Source: an uncultured Oscillospiraceae bacterium
GTDB taxonomy: Bacteria; Bacillota; Clostridia; Oscillospirales; Oscillospiraceae
Direction of reading: 5' to 3'
Assembly: GCA_947587025.1 (NCBI GenBank)
Contig: CANPXW010000005.1
Location: 1 to 52,235, forward strand
DNA length: 52,235 nt
The notes under the pieces are model-generated. The model worked only from the letters and a program-made list of their open reading frames with translations. It did not search any database and was not told the DNA's origin. This document shows positions 16,456-24,458 of this stretch, one piece after another (position 1 is the stretch's first letter; every line of letters begins with the position of its first letter). The position numbers and the translations under genes are program-made.

Positions 16456-16629
16456 TCACTGATCTTCTCTCTGGTCTTGCTCTTGCCCCGCGTCGACGCA
16501 TCCCTTGTCTCCGCCCAGACGCCAGGACCCGCTCTTCATCGCGGCGATATGCTCCTTGAACAACATGATCCCCCGGTCCGGGGCACACGCCGTTCTCTTT
16601 CCTTGCTCCAACTGCCGTTCATTCATCAT
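16456..16629 (-). CDS. Small ORF of unknown function downstream of the glycan locus
   Basis: 57 residues beginning MMNERQLEQGKRTACAPDRG and ending DAGQEQDQREDQ; hydrophilic, with no membrane segment. GGGGGAG precedes two adjacent ATG codons. A TATAAT-like box (about 16698-16703, minus strand) lies in the AT-rich upstream gap, so it may have its own promoter. Coding-like codon use and a good ribosome site argue for a real gene. I do not recognise the family. It sits between the last glycan gene and the convergent kinase terminator. Confidence 0.5.
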   Translation of the reverse strand: MMNERQLEQGKRTACAPDRGIMLFKEHIAAMKSGSWRLGGDKGCVDAGQEQDQREDQ

Positions 16630-16824
16630 AACTCCCCCTTTGACTGTAACGACGCAGTTAGTCAGCTTACAAAGGCCATGATCAGAGTTAGTTTATATTC
16701 TATTATAAGGCCATTTTCAGGGAAACGCATTAATAATTTGTGAATTTTTGATAATTTTTACTAATATATTATTCTCCATCCCTCTCATTGGGCTAAAGTA
16801 AGACGATCGGCGGGGCCATAGTGC
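16630..16824. other. AT-rich gap at the left edge of the glycan locus
   Basis: About 195 bp, markedly AT-rich compared with both sides. I see a possible promoter for the small ORF, but no convincing terminator for the long leftward operon and no repeat or attachment site. Confidence 0.4.
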
Positions 16825-18393
16825 TCAGAATCCCTCATAGATAAACGCGGCGGCATCATAGCCGGGACCATATATCCCGAACAGGATCACGGCAAAGATC
16901 CCCGCCAGATACACGGCCCACCGCAGGACGATATATTGCCTGGCAACGAGCCGTCGCACATTCGTCCGCTCCTGCATACTCTCCACGATCATGAGAAAAA
17001 CGATCGACAGCAGAGCCAGCAAGAAGTTTCGCCTGTTCAGCCCATGCGCATAGAGCGATTCATCCCAAAATATCCACGGGTTAAAGTACCACGTCTGTCT
17101 CACCGCATGCAGCGCGCCGCGCAGCCCGCCCGCCAGTATGGGCAGCAATCCGGCCGCATACAGGCCGAATGTCCGCAGCGTCTGGATGCAGTGCCACGCT
17201 CTGCGCTCCGTATCGATGTGCAGCAGCTTGGCCAAGGCACGATACTGCGCCTCGAACAGCGTAGAGCAGATGATCATAAAGCCCCAATAAAGGCCCCAGA
17301 CGACGTAATTCATCCCCGTGCCGTGCCAGATGCCCGTCAACAGCCATACCGTCCCCAGAGGGATGACTGTCATGACCACCCTGCCGCCATTCGGTCCGAA
17401 GCGCTTGCTGGCCTTACGGCGCAGCTTTCGCGTCAGGGACGAGGTCGTCACAGGCACATATACATAGTCCTTGAACCAATTGCCAAGCGTGATGTGCCAG
17501 CGTCTCCAGAACTCTGCGGCGGAGCGGGAGAAAAACGGGCGCTTAAAGTTTGTCTCCAGCTGTATCCCCAGGACCTCTGACGCACCCTCCACGATGTCCA
17601 TGCACCCGGAGAAATCGGTGTAGGCCTGGAACGCGCCCAAGACCAGTGCGACCAGGAAGATCATCCCCGCGTTTTCACCGATATGCCCGAACACGTCGTT
17701 GACGAATATCGCGAGCCGGTCCGCGATGACCAGCTTTTTGAAATAGCCCCAAAGCATCAACTGCAGGCCCATACACAGACGGTCATAGCTGGGCGTCGTG
17801 AGCATATCAAACTGCGGGAGCAGCTTTTCGTAGCGGGAGATCGGCCCGGAAATGATATGCGGGAAATAGATCATGCACAGCAGGAGCCTGGGATAGCTGT
17901 GTTCCGGCTCTATCTTCCGCCAATATACATCCAGCAGATACCCCGCCGACGAAAATGTGTAATAGGAGACGCCCAGCGGTACGATCACGTCCAGCGCCAG
18001 GGAGCTGCCTGCGGTCCGGTTGACGATCGACAGCACTCTGCCGGTAAACTTACAGCAGCATAAGACGCCAAAGCACACGACCAGCGCCAGCCAGAGGACA
18101 CGGCGGCTCTTCTTTGTATACGTTTGCCGAAGCTGTTTTTTCTCCTCCGGTGACGGCTTTTGTTCCTGGCAGACCCTGTCAAAGGTCCGATAGATCATCT
18201 CTATCCTTCGGCAGGCCGCATACACCACGGCCGACGTTCCCAGAACAAATGCCAGCTTTTCCCACCCGCTGGTCGCGTAAAAGATAACGCTGAAAACGAG
18301 AAGCGTTTTCCATTTATGCCGGTTTGGCGTAAGTACAAAGACGAGCAGCAGGCAGGGGAAAAAGACAAAGAAAGAAGCAGAAATATAGTTCAA
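16825..18393 (-). CDS. MBOAT-family membrane O-acyltransferase (AlgI/DltB-like)
   Basis: 522 residues with many membrane helices. The MBOAT core includes VPLGVSYYTFSSAGYLLDVYW, YFPHIISGPISRY, WRRWHITLGNWFKDYVYVP (His300) and TGIWHGTGMNYVVWG (His357, the expected catalytic His). Such proteins move acyl groups across the membrane onto polysaccharides or teichoic acids. The neighbours are an SGNH-like protein, a carrier protein and an adenylation enzyme, as in Dlt systems (DltB role) and alginate acetylation (AlgI role). It is the last gene of the leftward locus, 10 nt after the SGNH-like gene. Confidence 0.93.
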   Translation of the reverse strand: MNYISASFFVFFPCLLLVFVLTPNRHKWKTLLVFSVIFYATSGWEKLAFVLGTSAVVYAACRRIEMIYRTFDRVCQEQKPSPEEKKQLRQTYTKKSRRVLWLALVVCFGVLCCCKFTGRVLSIVNRTAGSSLALDVIVPLGVSYYTFSSAGYLLDVYWRKIEPEHSYPRLLLCMIYFPHIISGPISRYEKLLPQFDMLTTPSYDRLCMGLQLMLWGYFKKLVIADRLAIFVNDVFGHIGENAGMIFLVALVLGAFQAYTDFSGCMDIVEGASEVLGIQLETNFKRPFFSRSAAEFWRRWHITLGNWFKDYVYVPVTTSSLTRKLRRKASKRFGPNGGRVVMTVIPLGTVWLLTGIWHGTGMNYVVWGLYWGFMIICSTLFEAQYRALAKLLHIDTERRAWHCIQTLRTFGLYAAGLLPILAGGLRGALHAVRQTWYFNPWIFWDESLYAHGLNRRNFLLALLSIVFLMIVESMQERTNVRRLVARQYIVLRWAVYLAGIFAVILFGIYGPGYDAAAFIYEGF

Positions 18394-18403
18394 TTTATCC
18401 GTC

Positions 18404-19735
18404 TCACCCTTCCTGTGCCGTCACTTCCACACTGACGCCGATATAATCGTATCGCCCCCAGCACACATCGTTCCCATCCGCTCGATAGCCGATCACTGTA
18501 TACGTGTATGTCCCATCCTCCTGCGGCTCATCCGTGTAGCACAGAACGTCGGCTCCGACCGTTGCCAGAGGCGCCCACGCGCCGTCCGACTTGCGGTAGA
18601 TGCGATAGCCATCCGCGCCGTCCACGCCGCCCCAGGACAGTTCCACCTTCGTCTCATCTGCCTCCGGCTCCGCCAGCTCCGGCGCGGCAAGCGCGGCATC
18701 CCTCGGCTCTCCGTCCCACTCCACATCCAGCACATACGGCGCCACCACATCGGCATAATTCTCATACGCTTCGTCCCAGTCCGCATAGGCCGGATCTCCG
18801 CGTTTATCGGTAAAGCCGTAGTGCTCGCTAAGGTAAGCGCTCAAATACGCTGAAATCTTCAGCGCGCCGTGGATATTGGCATGTCCTGTATCATAATAAT
18901 CCTGCTGCATATCCAGGCCAAACTCCTCCCGGAGGGAGGCCTGGTCAAGAAATGGGAAACCCCAGGACTGGCAAAGATCCTTGATGTAGTTCCTCTGAGC
19001 GGCTTTCTCTTCCACCAGCGCGGCTACTGGCCCGACAAACAGGACGTTTATATCCTCCTGTTTACAGTATGACAGCAGATCCAAAAGGCTGTTATTCAAT
19101 GCCGGCGGCAGCTCCTCCCGCTCTTCGACGACGCGCACATCCTGTGAGATATCCTTGACTGTTTTCAGGAACAATGATTTATCGCTGCACGTTTTGTCGA
19201 CAACCAATTCATAGCGAAAATCGTTCTTCTTAAGGTTATTCCAGCGGGAATGGTACCGGATCATCGGCAGATACAGCTCGGCCCTGCTGCCCATCGGGAT
19301 ATCGCCCACTTCGCACAGCTCATGTATCAGCTTCAGCTTGGCATACGACAGCGGCATGTAGTCAGTCAGCTTATGTATTTTCTCTATCGTCGGCATAGAT
19401 GGCGTTCCTGTAAAGACGATAAAAAGAGCGTTCGGCTGTTTTCTCCTTGCCTCCTCAATGATGCCCTTCGCGGCCGCCAGTGGCTGGGAATTTGTAGTAT
19501 AGTCCCAGACTGCGACGCCGCTCCTTCCCCACACTATCGGGGAAACACAGGTCGTGAATGCACCACTGGAGCCAATGTATACCGCGTCCAAGGAATCGGC
19601 CGGCTCCTCATAGAACCCTGCCACGTACTGGTAATCCAAATACTCCGGTGCCGTGACCAGTTTGCTCGCCACGGCGAACAGTACGAGGAAGACAACGATG
19701 AATCCCGCTGCCTTTGCGATGTTTTTCCTTCGCAT
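18404..19735 (-). CDS. SGNH/DltD-like extracytoplasmic protein with C-terminal Fn3-like domain
   Basis: 443 residues. One N-terminal membrane anchor (about residues 10-26) is followed by an SGNH-type core: a nucleophile motif YIGSSGAF (Ser56/57) and a late DTGHANIHG (Asp282, His285/289) that fits the Asp-x-x-His block. The C-terminal part (about 355-440) has ELSWGGVDGADGYRIYRKS and YTYTVIGYRADG, typical of a fibronectin type III domain and uncommon in DltD/AlgJ partners. It probably acts outside the cell with the MBOAT in transferring the acyl group. The exact acceptor is unknown. It starts 8 nt after the carrier protein gene. Confidence 0.8.
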   Translation of the reverse strand: MRRKNIAKAAGFIVVFLVLFAVASKLVTAPEYLDYQYVAGFYEEPADSLDAVYIGSSGAFTTCVSPIVWGRSGVAVWDYTTNSQPLAAAKGIIEEARRKQPNALFIVFTGTPSMPTIEKIHKLTDYMPLSYAKLKLIHELCEVGDIPMGSRAELYLPMIRYHSRWNNLKKNDFRYELVVDKTCSDKSLFLKTVKDISQDVRVVEEREELPPALNNSLLDLLSYCKQEDINVLFVGPVAALVEEKAAQRNYIKDLCQSWGFPFLDQASLREEFGLDMQQDYYDTGHANIHGALKISAYLSAYLSEHYGFTDKRGDPAYADWDEAYENYADVVAPYVLDVEWDGEPRDAALAAPELAEPEADETKVELSWGGVDGADGYRIYRKSDGAWAPLATVGADVLCYTDEPQEDGTYTYTVIGYRADGNDVCWGRYDYIGVSVEVTAQEG

Positions 19736-19743
19736 GCTCTTGC

Positions 19744-19977
19744 TTACGCGGCGCTGACGATCCTTTTGATCAGCGCGATGATGCGGTCCTTATTGCCAAA
19801 GTTCTCCTCCGTCACCTCCGCAGCGTCGATCTCGATGTCGAATTCGTCCTCCAGCTTGCCGATCATGTCGATAAGCTCAAAAGAGTCGATGATCTCGTCG
19901 GCCACCATATTGGGCCCGGTGTAGGTCAAAATGTCCTCGTTCACGTCTTCCAGGATGGCAATGATCTTTTCTTCCAT
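19744..19977 (-). CDS. Acyl/aminoacyl carrier protein (DltC-like)
   Basis: 77 residues from ATG at 19977, with AAAGGAG 9 nt upstream. An in-frame TTG two codons earlier is possible but badly spaced. It is acidic and helical, with the phosphopantetheine site in EIIDSFELIDMI (Ser32). It would carry the group activated by the adenylation enzyme at 22181-23707 and pass it to the MBOAT system. DltC-like and general ACP roles cannot be separated by sequence. The context favours a dedicated decoration carrier. Confidence 0.9.
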   Translation of the reverse strand: MEEKIIAILEDVNEDILTYTGPNMVADEIIDSFELIDMIGKLEDEFDIEIDAAEVTEENFGNKDRIIALIKRIVSAA

Positions 19978-20020
19978 TTTCAATATCTCCTTTGCGTCGA
20001 TCTGTTTGGTATCATCGTTA

Positions 20021-20620
20021 TTATTTCATACGCCGCATCAGGCGCAGCCGTTCCTCTGCTTCCAGGCTCTCCGCCATGCGGCGTATACCGTCCACATCCC
20101 TCTCATGGATACGTCTGCATGGCGCGCCCACATATACGCCGCCCGGCGGCGTTGACTTATTGATGAGGCTGCACGCTCCAAAGGAGCAGCCCTCGCCCAG
20201 ACGCACTCCCGGCAGTACCACGCTCTGCGTGGCGATCAGCACATGTTTTTCCAAAATCACAGAACTCTCGGAAACATTCCTGAAGCGCGGCGGCACCGTA
20301 GGGTTGTTCATATACGGGCCCAAATAGTCGTCCGTCTGGCTGTAAAACGACACATGCGAGGATATGCCGCAATAGTCGCCGAAAACGATCTCCGAACCCT
20401 CCGAGCTGTAGACCTCACAATGGGAGCTGAGATGCACGTGATCGCCGATCGTGATATTTCCGTTCATGATGGTGAACGCGTCGATGAGCACATTGCTCCC
20501 GATCGAGATGGTCTCCGGTGAGAATATCCTGGCGTCCCGGCTGATGAGGACCCGTTCACCCAGTGCCCGGAACCCCATCTGCCGCAATTCCCGGGCAGAG
20601 CAATAGGAATTATACCTCAC
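20021..20620 (-). CDS. Left-handed beta-helix acyltransferase
   Basis: 199 residues from the GTG at 20620, which gives the family opening RYNSYCSARELRQMGF and has GGGGG 7 nt upstream. A longer frame to 20701 exists but reads through a GC hairpin. Hexapeptide-type repeats run from about residue 35 to 165 (ISIGSNVLID, ITIGDHVHLS, VILEKHVLIA, VRLGEGCSFG), as in sugar O- or N-acetyltransferases of the galactoside/maltose acetyltransferase fold. It probably acetylates a glycan precursor. Depending on the G-tract length at 20693-20699, it could be uncoupled, coupled or fused to the formyltransferase. Confidence 0.88.
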   Translation of the reverse strand: MRYNSYCSARELRQMGFRALGERVLISRDARIFSPETISIGSNVLIDAFTIMNGNITIGDHVHLSSHCEVYSSEGSEIVFGDYCGISSHVSFYSQTDDYLGPYMNNPTVPPRFRNVSESSVILEKHVLIATQSVVLPGVRLGEGCSFGACSLINKSTPPGGVYVGAPCRRIHERDVDGIRRMAESLEAEERLRLMRRMK

Positions 20621-20672
20621 GCGGCAGCCCCCTCTCTCCAAAGGAGCGCCGCCCGGCGGCGTCCGCATGTTC

Positions 20673-21587
20673 TTATGTGCTGGGAGCAGATACCCCCCCA
20701 TCTTGTCCCCCGCTCTTTCTGTACCGTATGGTCAACATATTTTCCCCTTTCATAGGCAAATACAGCCGTTCGTTCTCTTCATCCGTCCTTGGCCGGTCTA
20801 TACCGCCGGCAGACGTTTTCCCATACCGCAAGACCTCCAGCTCGCTCCCGTCCTCCAGTCGTATCCTGGCAGCGGGGAATATGCCGTTCTTCCCATAGTC
20901 CAGCGCCCGCAGCAGACGGTATATGTCCTCCGCCGGCTCCGTGATCGAACATCTGCCCCCGCCGGGGACCTCATAGGAATAAAATATCTTCCGTTTTCCC
21001 TCCGGCACAGGCTGCGGCGTTCCCGCGATATGCCGCTGCAGCAGCTGCTCATAAAAAGCTTGAAATGCCTCATAGGCCAGCGCCATAATATCCCGTGTCA
21101 GCTCGTAGGCCTTCACATCCTCTGTCAGCCGGGTCTCCCGCTGGGCAATGATCGCGCCGCTGTCCACCGATTCGGCCACATAGTGCCACGTAGGACCGCT
21201 GACCGGTTCCCGCAGATAGATCGCCCAGCTGGGGGCATTCCGTCCGGGGAGCTTTGGCAAAAGCGCGTTGTGGAAATTGATGATCTCCAAGTTCTTTTTT
21301 TGGACCACCGCACCGGGAAACAGATAGTGATTGCCCGCGCTGACGACAAGGGTCGGCCCCTCCAGCGCCAGCAGCCGTTCGGTCAGTTCCGCCTTGTCGG
21401 TGATCTGCTCATACGGCACGTCGACCTGTGCGCAGACTGCCCGCATTCTGGATATAGCCCCGATCTCATGCTCTATGAATCGGACGCGGTACCCATATTT
21501 CTCCCGCAGTTCTGTCACATGCCGCAGCACATCGCCGGCGATCTTACCACAGCCGATCACAACGACCAGCTCAAATCTGCTCTGCAT
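20673..21587 (-). CDS. Formyltransferase-family protein
   Basis: 304 residues. The N-terminal formyltransferase fold contains VVSAGNHYLFPG, then NFHNALLPKLPGRNAPSWAI with the Asn/His pair used for 10-formyl-tetrahydrofolate chemistry, and a later VDSGAIIAQR. Relatives include methionyl-tRNA formyltransferase and sugar N-formyltransferases. Within this locus it probably formylates an amino sugar or the aminoacyl group of the decoration. AGGAGAAGG precedes the ATG. The last codons run through a G7 tract and stop shortly after, so the C-terminal tail depends on tract length. Confidence 0.88.
   Translation of the reverse strand: MQSRFELVVVIGCGKIAGDVLRHVTELREKYGYRVRFIEHEIGAISRMRAVCAQVDVPYEQITDKAELTERLLALEGPTLVVSAGNHYLFPGAVVQKKNLEIINFHNALLPKLPGRNAPSWAIYLREPVSGPTWHYVAESVDSGAIIAQRETRLTEDVKAYELTRDIMALAYEAFQAFYEQLLQRHIAGTPQPVPEGKRKIFYSYEVPGGGRCSITEPAEDIYRLLRALDYGKNGIFPAARIRLEDGSELEVLRYGKTSAGGIDRPRTDEENERLYLPMKGENMLTIRYRKSGGQDGGVSAPST
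20693..20699 (-). repeat. Poly-G tract (G7) at the 3' end of the formyltransferase gene
   Basis: Seven C on the plus strand, G7 in the coding strand, in the codons after GAT. Present state: stop at 20673, 52 nt before the next start. With G8 the frame would stay open and end as GTGA on the acyltransferase start. With G6 the two genes would be one open frame. Confidence 0.85.
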
Positions 21588-21662
21588 ATCCTTCTCCTCT
21601 CAAACAAGATCGTTTCTGTCATTGATCGAGAGTGTCCGGTCTCAGCTGAGCAACGGGCAAAT

Positions 21663-22156
21663 TCATCCCGCCGGTGTGACCTTCTTCATCATCAGCTTCT
21701 CGGAGATTCCCCTGCGGAACAGCCCGTCTATCGCTGCCAGTTCAACGTAGCCCCGCTTCCGGTAGAACGCCTCCGCCGCGCTGTTAAAGCTGCCGACCGT
21801 GAGAAAAGCCTTTGTCCTGATGCGGTTTCGGCCTTTTGCCAGCACGTCCTGCTCAAAGAAATCCATCAGTCCCGTTCCAAGGCCTGCACCGCGCATATCC
21901 TCTCGCACCGCGATCATATGCAGATACGGAAAGGAGTGGAACATGCCTTCCAGCTGATACCAGATAACTCCCAATACTTCAGGCTTTGAAGTTACCCCCC
22001 CCGAGTGTTCATAAACACCTCGTCGGTCATCCAGCCTTTGCGCAGTTCTTCCTCCAGCAGCTCTTGGCGCGGATAATAGTTCCTTCCCAGCGCAGACGCA
22101 AACAGGATGTCCGCACACTGCGCCAGACAGTGTTCTTCCATTTTTACGATAGGCAT
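21663..22156 (-). pseudogene. GNAT acetyltransferase, frameshifted at a G8 tract (possibly phase-off)
   Basis: The reading frame from ATG 22156 (GGAGG 7 nt upstream) gives MPIVKMEEHCLAQCADILFA and on to FMNTRGG, then stops at 21992 after 54 residues. The rest of a GNAT domain continues in the next frame (SKPEVLGVIWYQLEGM, IAVREDMRGAGLGTGL, AFYRKRGYVELAAIDGLFR). The break falls exactly at a run of eight G (21995-22002). Nine or six G would restore a protein of about 164 residues. The acetyl-CoA motif RGAGLGTG is intact, so decay is not evident. This is either a switched-off contingency gene or a homopolymer read error. The acceptor is unknown. Confidence 0.82.
21995..22002 (-). repeat. Poly-G tract (G8) inside the GNAT gene
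   Basis: Eight C on the plus strand. Current length puts the downstream GNAT half out of frame; G9 or G6 would restore it. Confidence 0.9.
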
Positions 22157-22180
22157 TCCAGTACCTCCCAGCCCCGCAGA

Positions 22181-23707
22181 TCAGCCGATGTGCTCCTGGC
22201 GGAGCTTTACCCGGTCGATCTTGCCGTTGGCGTTCAGGGGCAATTTATCCGCGCAGATCACCTTGCCAGGCAGCATATAATCTGGGATAAGCTCTTTCAG
22301 CCGCTCGTTGATCTCGCTCCTAGTGAAGTTCCCTTCCACGAACAACACGATTTTGCTGCGCTTATCGTCGTAGAGGCAGCAGCACACCGACACGCCCTCC
22401 AGCGAGGAAACCGCCGTCTCTATCTCGCCCAATTCGATCCTGTGACCCATGTGCTTGATCTGAAAATCCTTCCTGGACAGATAGATGATCTCTCCCCGGT
22501 CATTGTATTTGACCAGGTCGCCCGTGCGGTATATCTTTTCTTCATACGCTGTCTGCAGCGGGTTCTGGACGAACGCGGACGCGGTCTTTTCCGGGTTGTT
22601 GTAATAGCCGACCGCCAGGCAGGTCCCCCGAACGCACAGCTCGCCCACCTTCTCCGTCTCCGTCACCAAAGCGTCCTGTTCATCCAGGACCAGTATCTCT
22701 GTGTTGCGCATGGGCCGGCCGATGGGCAGCGGCTCGTCGTCAGAAAACTCCCGGTCCACGATGTAATAGGTGCAGGCGTCCGTGATCTCCGTGGGACCGT
22801 ACAGATTGGCATATACCATATCCGGCAGATACTGCCGCCAGATATTCAGCTGTTTGTTGGGCATGACCTCTCCGCAGAACAGCACCCGCTTCAGCGTGTG
22901 GGACACGTCTACGTTCCGAAACGCCTTCAGCTTCGATACCATGATCATGGCCGACGGTACCCAGAAGATCGTGGTGATACGCTCGTCCACCAAATATTGC
23001 AGCAGCTTCACCGGCTGGGCAAACAGCTCCGACGGGATGATGTGTACCGCCGCGCCGGTCTTCACTGCGGAATAGATGTCCAGGATGGAATTGTCAAAAT
23101 AGAACGGCGCCTGATTGCCAAAGGAGTCGTCGGCCGTGATGGAAAACGTCTCCGTCACCCAATCAATATAGTCGATGACGCCCCGGTGGGTGATGGCGAC
23201 GCCCTTGGGCGTGCCGGTAGAGCCGGAGGTGAACAGCACGTATAAAAGGTCCGTGTCCAGGATACGGTCGGCAAAGTCCTTGGCCTGTCCGTCGCTCACC
23301 GTCTCACCGCATATGTCCTCAAAACGCAGGACCGGTCCGGTATACTCCACCGTCTTGCCTTCCCCGATATTCTCCTGCAGCGCCGATGTGGTGATCAGCA
23401 GCGCCGGCTGGAGCGTCTGCACGATCTTCTCCACACGTGCGGCGGGCATATCCGTGGCTATGGGACTGTAAAAGTTGCCGCTGTATGCGACGCCCATATA
23501 GGCGGCCAGCATGTCGGCAGATTTTTCCATATATACCGCTACCGGCCGCTTGCTTCGAGGCAGTTTTTCCTTCAGACAGGCGGCGATAGACAGCGCTGTC
23601 CGACGCAGCTCAGCCCAGGTATAGCTGCGGTCCTTATCCGCGAACGCCAAGCGCTCCGGGTATTCCCCGGCGGTCGACTCCAGCCATTGAACGATGCTGT
23701 TTTGCAT
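22181..23707 (-). CDS. Amino-acid adenylation enzyme (DltA-like)
   Basis: 508 residues of the ANL adenylation superfamily, single A-domain. The motifs are LFTSGSTGTPKGV (about 159-170), NLYGPTE (301-307), YRTGDLVKYNDRGEI, and NANGKIDR near the C-terminus with the catalytic Lys. It should activate a carboxylic or amino acid with ATP and load it on the carrier protein at 19744-19977. Length and organisation match D-alanine-carrier protein ligase, but the specificity code was not resolved, so another amino acid is possible. GGAGGAG precedes the ATG. It is the first gene of the decoration module. Confidence 0.9.
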   Translation of the reverse strand: MQNSIVQWLESTAGEYPERLAFADKDRSYTWAELRRTALSIAACLKEKLPRSKRPVAVYMEKSADMLAAYMGVAYSGNFYSPIATDMPAARVEKIVQTLQPALLITTSALQENIGEGKTVEYTGPVLRFEDICGETVSDGQAKDFADRILDTDLLYVLFTSGSTGTPKGVAITHRGVIDYIDWVTETFSITADDSFGNQAPFYFDNSILDIYSAVKTGAAVHIIPSELFAQPVKLLQYLVDERITTIFWVPSAMIMVSKLKAFRNVDVSHTLKRVLFCGEVMPNKQLNIWRQYLPDMVYANLYGPTEITDACTYYIVDREFSDDEPLPIGRPMRNTEILVLDEQDALVTETEKVGELCVRGTCLAVGYYNNPEKTASAFVQNPLQTAYEEKIYRTGDLVKYNDRGEIIYLSRKDFQIKHMGHRIELGEIETAVSSLEGVSVCCCLYDDKRSKIVLFVEGNFTRSEINERLKELIPDYMLPGKVICADKLPLNANGKIDRVKLRQEHIG

Positions 23708-23736
23708 ATTTTTCTCCTCCGTCTATTAACGCTCAT

Positions 23737-23761
23737 CATGCTGTTACGATGTAACAGCATG
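23737..23761. repeat. Perfect 11-bp palindrome between the HAD and adenylation genes
   Basis: Arms CATGCTGTTAC and GTAACAGCATG with a 3-nt loop, in the 89-bp gap. There is no T-run on the minus strand, so it is not a clear terminator. It may be an mRNA processing or stability element separating the CMP and decoration modules. Confidence 0.55.
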
Positions 23762-23796
23762 AACTGGGGCGCCCCAGTTTGCCGGAGCACTGCCTG

Positions 23797-24453
23797 TCAG
23801 GCTCGTGGTCCGGTCGTCAAGTGCTCTTCCACCTGTATGCAGTTGTCCGCCAGGGGGAACGACGCCGGTGCCATGCTCCTCTTGAATCCGAATCCATAGG
23901 TGACACCGATAAATCCGACGCCGGCCTGTGCGGCCGCGTTCCGATCTGAGTCGGTGTCCCCCACCATGACGCATCCGGCTGGCTCCGCTACCCCGGTCCG
24001 TGCCATGCAGGCCCTGATCAGGTCCGCTTTCGTCAGCCTGCCCGCAAAGTCGCTCCCCGCGATATGATCGAACAGCTCCGTGAAGGAGAAGTGCTCCAGC
24101 AGCATCCTCGTGTAGTCCTCCCGCTTGTTCGTAGCGACCCCGGTCTTGATACCGCGCGCTCTGCACCAGCGGAGCAGATCATAGATGCCATCGTAAGGCA
24201 CCGCATCCAGCAGATACAGCTGCTTGTACGCGTTCCGCCACTCATTCGCCAGCTCCATCGCGCGCTCCGAGGATAGGGAGAAGTGCTTTTTATAGGATTC
24301 CTGTATCGGCGGGCCGATGAAGCTGCGTTTTTCCTCCTCGCTCAGCGCCGGCAGCCGGTATCGGGCAGAGATATGATCGAGGGCGCGGAATACGCCTTTG
24401 GACGTATCCAGCAGCGTGCCGTCAAGGTCGAAAAAAACCGCTTCATAGCCCAT
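23797..24453 (-). CDS. HAD-superfamily phosphatase
   Basis: 218 residues. Motif I is FFDLDGTLLD (Asp9/Asp11), motif II is TGVATNK, the motif III Lys lies near GRLTKADL, and motif IV is VMVGDTDSDRNAA. It is of the phosphoglycolate phosphatase type with a helical cap. It follows the aldolase gene by 5 nt, with its ribosome site inside that gene's end. By analogy with KdsC, it could dephosphorylate the aldolase product before CMP activation. That pathway role is inferred from order only. Confidence 0.88.
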   Translation of the reverse strand: MGYEAVFFDLDGTLLDTSKGVFRALDHISARYRLPALSEEEKRSFIGPPIQESYKKHFSLSSERAMELANEWRNAYKQLYLLDAVPYDGIYDLLRWCRARGIKTGVATNKREDYTRMLLEHFSFTELFDHIAGSDFAGRLTKADLIRACMARTGVAEPAGCVMVGDTDSDRNAAAQAGVGFIGVTYGFGFKRSMAPASFPLADNCIQVEEHLTTGPRA

Positions 24454-24458
24454 GTTCT

